Part shown: one piece after another, positions 18,201 to 26,508 of the stretch
Position numbering within the stretch: position 1 is the first letter of the stretch
How the letters are laid out: each line of letters opens with the position of its first letter
Assembly (NCBI RefSeq): GCF_014926585.1
Contig: NZ_CP045422.1
Location: forward strand, 2,024,501-2,088,500
DNA from: Devosia beringensis
Lineage (GTDB): Bacteria > Pseudomonadota > Alphaproteobacteria > Rhizobiales > Devosiaceae
Direction: 5' to 3'
DNA length: 64,000 bases
Notes under the pieces: generated by a model
What the model saw: the letters and a program-made list of their open reading frames with translations, nothing else
Databases searched by the model: none
What the model was told of the DNA's origin: nothing
Made by a program: the position numbers and the translations under genes

Positions 18201-18260
18201 TTACGCGGTTGGCGTGACAGATTCAAGGCGTCAGGCGCGCTCGATGCTAACAGTCTGCTA

Positions 18261-18279
18261 ACCGATTGGCCCAATCGGT
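18261..18279. promoter_or_regulatory. 19-bp palindrome between the SAF-domain gene and the SIP gene
   Basis: ACCGATTGG and CCAATCGGT are perfect complements separated by one base. There is no T-run on either side and no room for a hairpin loop, so a protein-binding dyad is more likely than a terminator. It lies 91 bases upstream of the SIP start and 22 bases past the SAF-domain gene. Confidence 0.5.
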
Positions 18280-18300
18280 GAGGCGAGATCGAAGGGACTG

Positions 18301-19617
18301 CTAGAGCAGACCCAGCATGCGGTCCTGGGCCTGGCGCAGGGCGAAAAGCCGTGTCGTGGTGTCCGGCTGGCTATTGGCCGTGGTCAGCAATTGCCCCTTC
18401 TTGACCGCCGCCGTGACCTTGCCGCCCTCGAGCAGGCCGACCGGCACCGCCTTGGCGGCGCGGCTGTCGCCGATGGTCATGGTAAAGCTGCGATAGCAGG
18501 TTTCACCAATGGCATCAAAGGTTTCGCCCGGCTTGAGGTCGCGCTTGGCGACGGCGCAGACTTCCGCGACAGGGCTGGGCAGGGGCACCATGTCGGGCTT
18601 ACCGTGCAGCATGATGCGGGCACAGGTCAGCGGGACTTCAAGGCTTGTCAGATGATAGGGACGGAAGAAGGCATAGTAGGGCCCGTGGCCGATATGCAGA
18701 TCGTCCATGCGCTCGATGATGCGCTTGTGCTCGGGTTTGACGATGACGAAGACGCCGGGGGCAACGCCCTTGCCGACGGTAAAATCGACCACGCCCCTGC
18801 CGTTGAGAATGCCGCCATCTTCCTTTGGAATCAGTACCTTGGCCATGTTGTCGCGGTCGGTATTGGGGCCGTGCATGCCGGGGACATCGGGCACGAGGCC
18901 GGTGGCATTGGCGATGGCCGCCATTTCCACCATGGTCTTGGAGCCATCGACGAACTCGACCAGCATGCGCGGGTTCATGTTCCGCCGCAGCGCCTCTTCG
19001 CGATAGTCGTCAGGCACGGCATCATGCTTGAGTGGATTGTTCTTGCCCTTGCCGGCGGCAATGATGGGCAGGCCCAAAGCGGTAACGAATTCAATCAGTT
19101 CCATGCAGGAGCTGGGCTCGTCGCCGGCGCCCACCGAATAGATCACGCCCAGCCGATCGGCCTGCGCCTTGAGATAAGGACCGATGGTGACATCGGCCTC
19201 GACATTCATCATCACCAGATGCTTGCCGTGTTCCATGGCCAGCAAGTCATAGTCGGCGGCAACGCCCGGCTTGCCGGTGGCGTCGATGACGACATCGATA
19301 TTGGGCGTGGTGACCAGGGTTTCGGCGGAGGTGATGGCGATCTTGCCAGCGGCAATGGCCGCCGTGGCCTGGGCTGGCGTATCGGCGGTGCGGCCCATGG
19401 CGTGGTCGCCATAGGCAATGGTCATGGCATCCAGCGCCGTCTGCGGACGGCGGGTGGCAATGGCGGCCATCTCGATGCCGGTCATCAGGCTCATCTGGGT
19501 CACCAGATCGGTGCCCATTTCGCCTGAACCGATGACGCCCACCCGGATCGGCTTGCCGGATTCGGCGCGGGCGGCAAGTTCGCGCGCCAGGCCAGTGAGG
19601 GCGATGGGGTTGGTCAT
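18301..19617 (-). CDS. Homoserine-dehydrogenase-like NAD(P) oxidoreductase with C-terminal SAF domain
   Basis: A 438-residue protein. The N-terminal Rossmann fold begins VGVIGSGEMGTDLV near residue 26, a dehydrogenase core follows (GAGDEPSSCMELIEFV), and a SAF domain occupies the last 80 residues. This matches the group annotated as predicted homoserine dehydrogenase with SAF domain, whose members act on sugar-acid or branched sugar intermediates in some pathways. True homoserine dehydrogenase function is doubtful because its regulatory part is absent. ATG 19617 is chosen over a GTG nine codons upstream. It appears to be transcribed alone. Confidence 0.82.
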   Translation of the reverse strand: MTNPIALTGLARELAARAESGKPIRVGVIGSGEMGTDLVTQMSLMTGIEMAAIATRRPQTALDAMTIAYGDHAMGRTADTPAQATAAIAAGKIAITSAETLVTTPNIDVVIDATGKPGVAADYDLLAMEHGKHLVMMNVEADVTIGPYLKAQADRLGVIYSVGAGDEPSSCMELIEFVTALGLPIIAAGKGKNNPLKHDAVPDDYREEALRRNMNPRMLVEFVDGSKTMVEMAAIANATGLVPDVPGMHGPNTDRDNMAKVLIPKEDGGILNGRGVVDFTVGKGVAPGVFVIVKPEHKRIIERMDDLHIGHGPYYAFFRPYHLTSLEVPLTCARIMLHGKPDMVPLPSPVAEVCAVAKRDLKPGETFDAIGETCYRSFTMTIGDSRAAKAVPVGLLEGGKVTAAVKKGQLLTTANSQPDTTTRLFALRQAQDRMLGLL

Positions 19618-19787
19618 GGGGGATCCGATCTCGACTGCTGGCACTGCGTTACCCTTCCGCCCGCAGCCAAGGCAAGAGAAACCACAGGCGAATAGGGAGC
19701 AGGACGCGACCAGAATAAATTTATCGGTGGAATTTTATGGTGCGAAGCCGCGAAATAACAGTGTCTTGGGCAGTCTGGCGACTAGAC

Positions 19788-19802
19788 TTTAGCACTTCTT
19801 AA
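19788..19802 (+). promoter_or_regulatory. CtrA-like box upstream of the che operon
   Basis: TTTA-N7-TTAA, one mismatch from the CtrA consensus TTAA-N7-TTAA, lies 54 bases before the first gene of the operon. Closely related boxes lie upstream of all six tandem MCP genes. Confidence 0.55.
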
Positions 19803-19855
19803 ACCGTTCCAGTGGAAACTGGCGTCTGGAGTACCTCTCGGGGCGGGCTGAAGAC

Positions 19856-20146
19856 ATGAGCAAGACGGCCGACAAGTCTATCGCTTTACCGGCGGTAATC
19901 GACCTTGATTCGCTGGACGGGATCAGGGACGGGCTGCTCGATGCGGTCGAAGAGGGTCCTGTCACCCTTGCTGCCGGCGCTGTCGAGCGTGTCAGCACCA
20001 ATGCGCTGTTCATGCTGATGAGTGCAGCTGAAACCGCGCGGCGCAACCAATTCGAATTTGCTATCGAACAGCCGAGCGCGGCCTTGACCAGCGCGATTGA
20101 GCGTCTGGGCCTTGGTGCTCAGTTTTCAGGAATGATGAGAGGATGA
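19856..20146 (+). CDS. STAS-domain protein, first gene of the che operon
   Basis: A 96-residue single STAS domain. The region RVSTNALFMLMSAAE near residue 45 matches the loop where anti-sigma-factor antagonists carry a phosphorylatable Ser or Thr. It lies directly ahead of cheY and overlaps it by four bases. STAS proteins at the head of che operons are common in alphaproteobacteria; their role in the signalling array is not firmly known. It is too short and lacks the motifs of CheX. Confidence 0.8.
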   Translation: MSKTADKSIALPAVIDLDSLDGIRDGLLDAVEEGPVTLAAGAVERVSTNALFMLMSAAETARRNQFEFAIEQPSAALTSAIERLGLGAQFSGMMRG

Positions 20147-20511
20147 CGACTTTGCGGGTTCTTACCGTAGACGATTCGAGGACTATCCTGGCCATGCTGC
20201 ACCACACGCTGAGCAATGCCGGATTCGAGGTGCTGCAGGCCCAGGACGGCCAGCAGGGGCTCGATGTGCTCAAGACCCAGACCGTGGATGTGGTCATCAC
20301 CGACATCAACATGCCGGTCATGGATGGCATCGAATTCATCAAGAATGTGCGGGCCACGGGCAATCACCAGAGCTTGCCAATTCTCATTCTCACCACCGAA
20401 ACCTCGCAGGACAAGCGGGATCAGGGCAAGGCTGCCGGGGGTACCGGCTGGATCGTCAAACCATTCGATCCGGAAAAGCTGATCTCCGTCATCCATCGTG
20501 TGGTCCACTGA
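20143..20511 (+). CDS. cheY: Chemotaxis response regulator CheY
   Basis: A 122-residue receiver with Asp10/Asp11 in TVDDS, phospho-acceptor Asp54 in VVITDINMP, Thr84 and Lys106 in IVKPF. CheA phosphorylates it, and it binds the flagellar switch or acts as a phosphate sink. It overlaps the STAS gene by four bases and lies 33 bases ahead of cheA. Since a second receiver lies in the same cluster, one of the two may be the motor-binding form and the other a sink; sequence does not decide. Confidence 0.93.
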   Translation: MTTLRVLTVDDSRTILAMLHHTLSNAGFEVLQAQDGQQGLDVLKTQTVDVVITDINMPVMDGIEFIKNVRATGNHQSLPILILTTETSQDKRDQGKAAGGTGWIVKPFDPEKLISVIHRVVH

Positions 20512-20544
20512 TAGCAAGCGCCCAAAAGGGTTGGATATTCCGGC

Positions 20545-22905
20545 ATGAGCGATCTCGACGATTTCAAAGCCACCTATTTCGACGAGTGTTCCGAGCTGCT
20601 CAATGAGCTGGAGGAACAGTTCGCGGCGATCGAGGCCGGCGAGCGTGATGCCGACAGGCTGAACGCGGTATTCCGGGCCATTCACTCCATCAAGGGTGGC
20701 GCGGGCGCCTTCGGCTTCACCGCCATGGTGGGCTTTGCCCATGCCTATGAGACCCTGCTGGACTATGTCCGCGATGGCCGCGTCGAGCTCACCGATGACG
20801 TCGTGGTGCTGTGCATCCGGGCCAATGACATCATTGCCGATCACGTCAATGCCGCCCAGACGGGCGAAGCGCTGGCGGCCGATTACGGCATGGAAGAAAA
20901 GAACCGCTTCGATGCGCTGGCCCGCGGCGACAAGGGCGAAGACGATGATATCGGCGGCGAACATGTCGAAGAGTTCGACATCGAGTTCGTGCCGGTCATG
21001 GTGAACCTGGGTGGCGCTGCGGACGATGTTGCTGGCGACATGTCCATGGCCCTCGACGCCGATCTGGCACTGAGCGCAGTGGCTGCCGGTGATGCGCCGG
21101 CTGCCGATGCCTTTGCCGCCGCGCCGCTGCAGATCGAAGCCGGGCACTGGGAAGTCAAGTTCACGCCGCACCGTGCGCTCTATGCACGGGCCAATGATCC
21201 CCTGCTGCTGTTCCGCGAACTGGCCGTTCTGGGCGAGATGCATGTGCGGGCGGTATTGACCGATGACCTGCCGGCCCTGGCCGACTTTGAACCCTTTGCC
21301 GTCTATTGCAGCTGGGAAATCACCCTGATCTCGCCAACACTGAACGAGGCGATGATCCGCGAAGTCTTCGAATTCGTCGATGGCGACTGCGACATTGTCG
21401 TGACGCAGCTGGGCGCGAGCGCCGCGCTGGATGTCGGCAGCGATGCGGCCGGTCCGGTCCTGGTTCCGGCCAATGACAGCGACGATCTGCTGGCTCTGGC
21501 CGATGACGAGGTGGCCGGGCTCGGCGACCTTTCGACCGAAACGGCGCCGATGCCCACACTGGCCGCGACCGCCCAGGACAGCTTTGAAGAGCCACCGGCC
21601 ATGAGCTTTGCCGAACTGGCTGCCTCGATTGCGCCGACCCCCGTGGTCAAGGCCGCGCCACCCAAGCCGGTGGCCCTGGCCGCCGCTCCAGTGGCGGAAG
21701 GCGAAGAAACCAGTAGCCGGAGCAATGGTGTCCAGTCGATCCGTGTCGATCTCGACAAGGTCGACCGCGTGGTCAACATGGTGGGCGAGCTGGTCATTAC
21801 CCAGTCGATGCTGACCCAGCAGATGGATGAGACCCTGCGCGTGCGCTATACCGAACTGGTGCGCGGCCTCGAAGTGCTGGCCCAGACCACGCGCGGCCTG
21901 CAGGATTCGGTGATGGCGATCCGCGCGCAACCGGTCAAGTCGGTGTTCTCGCGCATGCCGCGCCTGGTGCGCGAGCTGGCCACCAAGACCGAAAAGAAAA
22001 TCAAGCTCGAGACCATCGGCGAGAATACCGAAATCGACAAGACGGTGATCGAGCAGCTCAGCGATCCGCTGACGCACATGATCCGCAACTCGGCCGATCA
22101 CGGCATCGAAACGCCCGAAGTGCGGGCTGGCCGCGGCAAGAACGAAACCGGCACCATTCGCCTGTCGGCCGAACAGGCGGGCGGCAATATCCTGATCATC
22201 GTGGAAGACGATGGCGCCGGCATCAACCGCGAACGCGTGCTGCAGGTGGCCCGCGACAAGGGCATTGTGGCGCCCGACGTCAATCCGACCGAAGAGCAGA
22301 TCGACCAGCTGATCTTTGCGCCTGGCTTCTCGACCGCCAGCGAAGTCAGCGATCTGTCCGGCCGTGGCGTCGGCATGGACGTGGTGCTCTCCAATATCAA
22401 GAAGATCGGCGGCTCGGTGCATGTCCGCTCCTGGACCGGCAAGGGAACGCGCATGACGCTGCGCCTGCCGCTCACCCTGGCGGTGCTCGATGTCATGCTG
22501 GTCAAGGTCGGCGGCAGCCCCTATGTGGTGCCGCTGTCCTCGATCGTGGAAACCATCCAGTGTTCGCGCGCCAGCTTCGAGCGGGTGCCGAGCGGTGGCC
22601 AGGTGCTGCAGGTGCGCGGCGAATATGTGCAGGTCATCGATCTGGTCGAACGCTTCGAGCTGGTTGCCGATACGCCGCAGGAAAACCGCTTCGTGGTGCT
22701 GTGCGAGGCCGAGGGCAGCCACAAGGTGGCGCTCGTGGTCGATGATATCATCGGCCAGCAGCAGGTGGTGATCAAGTCGCTGGAAGAAAACTTCCAGAGC
22801 GTTGAAGGTGTCGCTGGCGGCACGATCCTGGGCGATGGCAATGTTGCGCTGATCGTTGACGTGCAGGGTCTGAAGTCAGCGGTCATCCGTAAGAATGCAG
22901 CCTAA
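20545..22905 (+). CDS. cheA: Chemotaxis histidine kinase CheA
   Basis: A 786-residue kinase with the normal order: HPt domain with His47 in AIHSIKGGAGAFGF, a P2-like region around residues 195-290, a low-complexity linker (about 295-390), P3 dimerisation, the P4 ATPase (N-box HMIRNSADHGIE, then DDGAGI and SGRGVGMDVV) and a CheW-like P5. It sits at the receptor tips with CheW and phosphorylates CheY and CheB. All catalytic motifs are intact. Seven MCP genes lie within the next 20 kb. Confidence 0.95.
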   Translation: MSDLDDFKATYFDECSELLNELEEQFAAIEAGERDADRLNAVFRAIHSIKGGAGAFGFTAMVGFAHAYETLLDYVRDGRVELTDDVVVLCIRANDIIADHVNAAQTGEALAADYGMEEKNRFDALARGDKGEDDDIGGEHVEEFDIEFVPVMVNLGGAADDVAGDMSMALDADLALSAVAAGDAPAADAFAAAPLQIEAGHWEVKFTPHRALYARANDPLLLFRELAVLGEMHVRAVLTDDLPALADFEPFAVYCSWEITLISPTLNEAMIREVFEFVDGDCDIVVTQLGASAALDVGSDAAGPVLVPANDSDDLLALADDEVAGLGDLSTETAPMPTLAATAQDSFEEPPAMSFAELAASIAPTPVVKAAPPKPVALAAAPVAEGEETSSRSNGVQSIRVDLDKVDRVVNMVGELVITQSMLTQQMDETLRVRYTELVRGLEVLAQTTRGLQDSVMAIRAQPVKSVFSRMPRLVRELATKTEKKIKLETIGENTEIDKTVIEQLSDPLTHMIRNSADHGIETPEVRAGRGKNETGTIRLSAEQAGGNILIIVEDDGAGINRERVLQVARDKGIVAPDVNPTEEQIDQLIFAPGFSTASEVSDLSGRGVGMDVVLSNIKKIGGSVHVRSWTGKGTRMTLRLPLTLAVLDVMLVKVGGSPYVVPLSSIVETIQCSRASFERVPSGGQVLQVRGEYVQVIDLVERFELVADTPQENRFVVLCEAEGSHKVALVVDDIIGQQQVVIKSLEENFQSVEGVAGGTILGDGNVALIVDVQGLKSAVIRKNAA

Positions 22906-22961
22906 GGGCTGTTTGTAAAAGCGTAGGTCGTCCAGAACAGGCGACAGAAAGGCAAAGTTGA

Positions 22962-23450
22962 ATGGAAGCGCTCGGTATGCGCGACGAGATGGGCGACAAG
23001 TCCGCGATCGCCGCCCAAAATTCTCTGCAGTTGATCGCTTTCTCGATCGGCGAACAGACCTATGGTGTGGAGATCACCACGGTGCGGGAAATCCGCGCCT
23101 GGAATGGTGCAACGCCGCTGCCCAATACGCGCGAATTCGTGCGCGGGGTGATCAATCTGCGCGGCACGATCGTGCCGATCTTTGATCTGCGCGCCCGCTT
23201 TGGCGACGGCCCGACCTCGCCCACCAAGAACCACGTCGTGGTGGTGATGAGCGTTGGCGACAAATGGGTCGGCATCCTGGTCGATGCGGTCAGCGACATC
23301 CTGACGGTGTCGCGCGACGACATTCACAATGTCCCCGAAGGCAATTCGGTCGATACCGAACTGCTCAACGGAATTGTCACCCATGACAGCCGCATGGTCG
23401 GCCTTATCGACCTGCATGCCGTGGTCAGCGGCGCCAAGCTGGACGGCTAG
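22962..23450 (+). CDS. cheW: Chemotaxis coupling protein CheW
   Basis: A 162-residue CheW with an N-terminal extension of about 20 residues. The SH3-like core carries FSIGEQTYGVEITTVREI, the NLRGTIVPIFDLR motif and a conserved glycine-rich C-terminal half. It links CheA to the receptors. AAAGG precedes the ATG, 56 bases after cheA. A strong terminator follows the gene, so the transcript STAS-cheY-cheA-cheW appears complete here. Confidence 0.94.
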   Translation: MEALGMRDEMGDKSAIAAQNSLQLIAFSIGEQTYGVEITTVREIRAWNGATPLPNTREFVRGVINLRGTIVPIFDLRARFGDGPTSPTKNHVVVVMSVGDKWVGILVDAVSDILTVSRDDIHNVPEGNSVDTELLNGIVTHDSRMVGLIDLHAVVSGAKLDG

Positions 23451-23478
23451 TTCGCCAGTCCAGGAACAGTTCTGCAAG

Positions 23479-23503
23479 AAGGGCGCCGCAAGCGCCCTTT
23501 TTC
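23479..23503 (+). terminator. Terminator of the STAS-cheYAW operon
   Basis: AAGGGCGC and GCGCCCTT form an 8-bp stem with a five-base loop, followed by TTTTTC. It lies 29 bases after the cheW stop. Confidence 0.88.
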
Positions 23504-23579
23504 TTTGTCTGCTGGGCGGAAACAGGCGCCACTAGTGCGCGGGCCGCGGCAAGGCGGGGCCCGGGGCTGTCGGGGCGGC

Positions 23580-23609
23580 CTGGAAAGGGACTGGAAAATG
23601 GCCTGGAAA
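23580..23609. repeat. Three phased CTGGAAA direct repeats
   Basis: CTGGAAA occurs at 23580, 23591 and 23603, that is 11 and 12 bases apart, about one helical turn. It lies in the 195-base GC-rich space between convergent genes, which otherwise shows nothing. Confidence 0.4.
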
Positions 23610-23697
23610 AGCGCCCGGGCGTGAAGCGGCGGCGGGCCGAAGCCCTTGTGAGCAGGCCACAGCGATGGGGAGGCGGCGTCAGCCCGGGATGGGCCGA

Positions 23698-24051
23698 CTA
23701 GAACAGTTCGGCGTCGCCGTGGTTCTGCAGCGCGGCAATGCCGGACATCGAGGAAACGCGCAGCTCGTCGAGCGACAGGCTTGACCAGATCTCGTCATAA
23801 ACGCTTTCGGGCGCTGCCGTGGGCAGCAGGGCAAATTGCCGTGTCGCCAAGGCCATGTTGTGGCAGCGTTGCTCGATCCGGTCCTGTCCCTGCAGAGCGG
23901 TGATGATCATCATGATCGCATCGCGGACCGAGGGGTCCTTGTTGAGCTTGCCATCGGAGAGGATGTCGAGGGCCTCGGTGAACCCTTCGACCATGGCAGC
24001 CGATTGGCGCGCGGTCTCATCGAGTTCTCTTGCCAGTCTATGCAGTGACAT
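23698..24051 (-). CDS. Small chemotaxis-cluster protein with CheZ-like DxxxQ motif
   Basis: About 117 mainly helical residues (131 if the ATG at 24093 is used). Residues 51-62 read TALQGQDRIEQR, giving D57-x3-Q61, the spacing of the catalytic Asp and Gln by which CheZ removes phosphate from CheY. The C-terminus ends DAELF, similar to the DDIELF end of the neighbouring CheD. It is on the opposite strand, between cheW and cheD. No canonical CheZ, CheX or FliY lies in the window, so a CheY-P phosphatase role (compare rhizobial CheT) is a fair inference but unproven. Confidence 0.6.
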   Translation of the reverse strand: MSLHRLARELDETARQSAAMVEGFTEALDILSDGKLNKDPSVRDAIMMIITALQGQDRIEQRCHNMALATRQFALLPTAAPESVYDEIWSSLSLDELRVSSMSGIAALQNHGDAELF

Positions 24052-24145
24052 ATAATCCAACCCCAGCCCTGAGCGCCCAAGGTAACGCGACATTCCTAAA
24101 GTAGTTGTTGCAAATCGTTGCTTTGTGTCGTCCTTGATTGACGTG

Positions 24146-24162
24146 GTTAGCGATTGGCTAAC
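24146..24162. promoter_or_regulatory. Dyad GTTAGC-N5-GCTAAC in the divergent region before cheD
   Basis: A perfect 6-bp inverted repeat lies between the reverse-strand DxxxQ gene and cheD. It can also be read as TTAG-N7-CTAA, a symmetrical variant of the CtrA-type box with two mismatches. It is a possible shared control site for the divergent genes. Confidence 0.4.
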
Positions 24163-24215
24163 GAGTTTAACGATACCATCGGAACATAAGCGTCACCGAG
24201 GTATGAGCTCGATAA

Positions 24216-24806
24216 ATGGCACTGGCCAATGCACTCCCGCCCGAATTCGATCGCGGCGTGGTTACTACTGTCCACCAGGGTGACTGTCATGTCTCCAATG
24301 CGGTGGATCTGACCTTTTCGACCGTGCTTGGTTCCTGCATCTCGGCCTGTGTGCGCGATGTCGTGGCCAATGTCGGGGGTATGAACCACTTCCTGCTCGC
24401 CGTGCAGTCGGGCGCGGCCAAGGATCGCTACGGCGCCTCGGCGCGCTATGGCGCCTTTGCCATGGAGCAATTGATCAACAAGGTGCTCGCCCAGGGCAGT
24501 GGCCGCAAGTCGAACCTCGAAATCAAAGTATTCGGCGGCGGCAAGATCAATGCGGCGCTTGACGATGTCGGGGCCAAGAACATCGAGTTCGTGCACGAAT
24601 TTCTTGCAGCTGAAGGTTATACGGCGGCCAGCAAGGATCTGGGCGGAAATTATGCGCGACGGGTGCTGTTCAAGCCGCATTCCGGACGCGCCTTCGTCAA
24701 GCGGCTGGACAGCGATTCGGGTGCCAATGTGGCGCGCGAGGAAATCGCCCTGGCCACGCGCCGGGTGGTCATTCCCGCGCCGGTGGACGATATCGAATTG
24801 TTCTAG
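24216..24806 (+). CDS. cheD: Chemoreceptor glutamine deamidase CheD
   Basis: A 196-residue CheD. The catalytic cysteine and histidine are in LGSCISACV and GGMNHFLL, and the threonine of the triad is expected in the FSTVLGSC stretch. The enzyme deamidates receptor glutamines and can bind CheY or CheC-type partners. It begins a second block of the che cluster, followed by a receptor gene and cheR-cheB. The C-terminal DDIELF resembles the end of the neighbouring DxxxQ protein. Confidence 0.93.
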   Translation: MALANALPPEFDRGVVTTVHQGDCHVSNAVDLTFSTVLGSCISACVRDVVANVGGMNHFLLAVQSGAAKDRYGASARYGAFAMEQLINKVLAQGSGRKSNLEIKVFGGGKINAALDDVGAKNIEFVHEFLAAEGYTAASKDLGGNYARRVLFKPHSGRAFVKRLDSDSGANVAREEIALATRRVVIPAPVDDIELF

Positions 24807-24960
24807 CGCCGGGCGGCAACCAGGCCGGCCTTTGCATTTTGGCAACCTTGCTTAGCAAAGTGTTACCAGCGTGCAGGGCCGGATAGGTTTGGTTAACCAT
24901 TGGCCGCCTATGGTTGGGCATGTCGTCACCGCTTGCCCCCATTTTCGCTTCAGACATCCT

Positions 24961-26466
24961 ATGCCTGGCCTGAGTCTAGCGGCGATCGCGGCCGCGTGCT
25001 GGCTGGTGGCCGGCGCGCTGGCATCGGGCCTGAGCGCCTGGGTCGCGCCGGGCCTGCCACAGCTCGCCCTGCAGATCGGTGTTGGTCTCATCGCGCTTTT
25101 CGGCACGCTGCTGGCGGGGCTGCAGCTGGACCGGCAAACCGCTCGCGACAGGCTGGCGCTGGCCGACGCGGCAGAATTGGGCGATCCCAAACCCGTGCTG
25201 GCGGCCATCCTGACGCAGCTGGAGCAGCGCCGGGCCCGGATGCAGCAGCTCGCAGGGGCCTTGTCGGCGCTTGACCATCCTGCACTCCTGATCGACGAAA
25301 ACGGCCGGATTCTGGTCGCCAGTGCCGGCATGACGCGCCTTACCCCAGCGGCCGCGGCGGGCGCAACGCTTGAGTCTGTGCTCGGTCCGGGCCATCGGGG
25401 GGCGGCAGTCCAGACTGAACAGCGCCTGGCCGTGGTTGGCGGCGCGCGGTTCACCCTGCGACGCCAGGCCGTGCCGGGGCAATACCTGCTGATCGAGCTG
25501 GTGCCGGCGGGCAGCTATCTGCAGGATGACGAACTCGATGCCTTTGCCGGCGCCCTGGCCGGCGGGCAGACCGGCTTTCGCTTCGACACCAGGGCGGCTC
25601 TGGCCAATCCGGCGCTGGCGGCGCTCAATCGCGGGTTGGCACGGCTGGATGGCAGCCTGCGCCAGCTTGGCGCGGTGGCGGCGGGCGGGGGCGATTTGCC
25701 CGATGCGCTGGAGGGGCCGCTGGGCGCGGTGGCACGCCAGTTCGATGATTTTGTGCGCGCGCTGGGCGAAGAACTGGACGAGACGCGCGACAGCCGGGAC
25801 CGGCTAGAGGCGCGGTTGGGCCAGATCGGGCCGCTGGTCGCCCATTTCGAGGCACGGCTGGCCCGGCTGACGGCATTGGCAACCAGCAATCTGAGCGATG
25901 CCGAGGATGCAAGGCTGGCGCTTGGCACGGGTGCCGGACAGCTGGGCACGACGCGGACCATCCGCAACAATGCGCAGAATCTGGCGGGGGCGGCCGAACA
26001 GGCCGTGCAGCGCACGCAGGTCATGGTGGGCGAATTCGACGGCATGACCGGGGAGATCGACAAGCTGGTGCAGGCCATCGAGGCGGTGTCGTTCCGCACC
26101 AATCTGCTGGCGCTCAATGCGGCGGTGGAAGCGGCGCGGGCCGGCGAAAAGGGGGCCGGCTTTGCCGTGGTCGCCGACGAGGTGCGGCAGCTGGCGCAAT
26201 TGATCAACAGATCTGCCAAGGAAATCCGCGCCGTCGTCAGTCGCGGGCGGGCGCAGACCGAGAATGAAATCAATGCAGTCAAGGGTTTGGCAAAAATCAT
26301 TACAGATCTGGCGGCGCATTTACGCAATCTAAGTAATGAGACTGACAATATCAGCGCGACCCTGAGCCAGGGTGAGGCGGCGCTGAGCCGACTGACCGGG
26401 CGGCTGGGCATATCGGATGAGCCCGCCACAGTCGCCCATCGGCCGACGCGACGGGCTAACGCTTAA
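24961..26466 (+). CDS. Membrane-anchored chemoreceptor with PAS-like domain
   Basis: About 501 residues from the ATG at 24961, which places two membrane spans (about 5-25 and 35-55) at the N-terminus; longer starts are possible but have no ribosome site. A PAS-like segment follows ([18 protein letters not shown], near residue 105), then a long coiled region and an MCP signalling hairpin with tip [19 protein letters not shown] near 410. There is no large periplasmic domain, so it probably senses from the cytoplasmic side. It lacks the W/F-ending pentapeptide of the tandem MCPs and belongs to a different receptor lineage. Confidence 0.85.
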   Translation: MPGLSLAAIAAACWLVAGALASGLSAWVAPGLPQLALQIGVGLIALFGTLLAGLQLDRQTARDRLALADAAELGDPKPVLAAILTQLEQRRARMQQLAGALSALDHPALLIDENGRILVASAGMTRLTPAAAAGATLESVLGPGHRGAAVQTEQRLAVVGGARFTLRRQAVPGQYLLIELVPAGSYLQDDELDAFAGALAGGQTGFRFDTRAALANPALAALNRGLARLDGSLRQLGAVAAGGGDLPDALEGPLGAVARQFDDFVRALGEELDETRDSRDRLEARLGQIGPLVAHFEARLARLTALATSNLSDAEDARLALGTGAGQLGTTRTIRNNAQNLAGAAEQAVQRTQVMVGEFDGMTGEIDKLVQAIEAVSFRTNLLALNAAVEAARAGEKGAGFAVVADEVRQLAQLINRSAKEIRAVVSRGRAQTENEINAVKGLAKIITDLAAHLRNLSNETDNISATLSQGEAALSRLTGRLGISDEPATVAHRPTRRANA

Positions 26467-26508
26467 ACGACTGCCTTGCCGGTGGTCGGGGCAATTGGGG
26501 TAGCTGGC

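Noticed and set aside
18301..18345. C-terminal LRQAQDRM of the SAF-domain protein as a repeat-derived extension
   Set aside because: The DNA does not show the palindromic pattern of known coding repeats, and no second copy was found in the window.
20119..22722. Long open reading frames opposite cheA, pyc, MCP and ispG genes (up to about 860 codons)
   Set aside because: They run antisense to clearly conserved genes, are rich in His, Gly, Gln and Arg, and match no family. GC-rich codon use keeps such frames open by chance.
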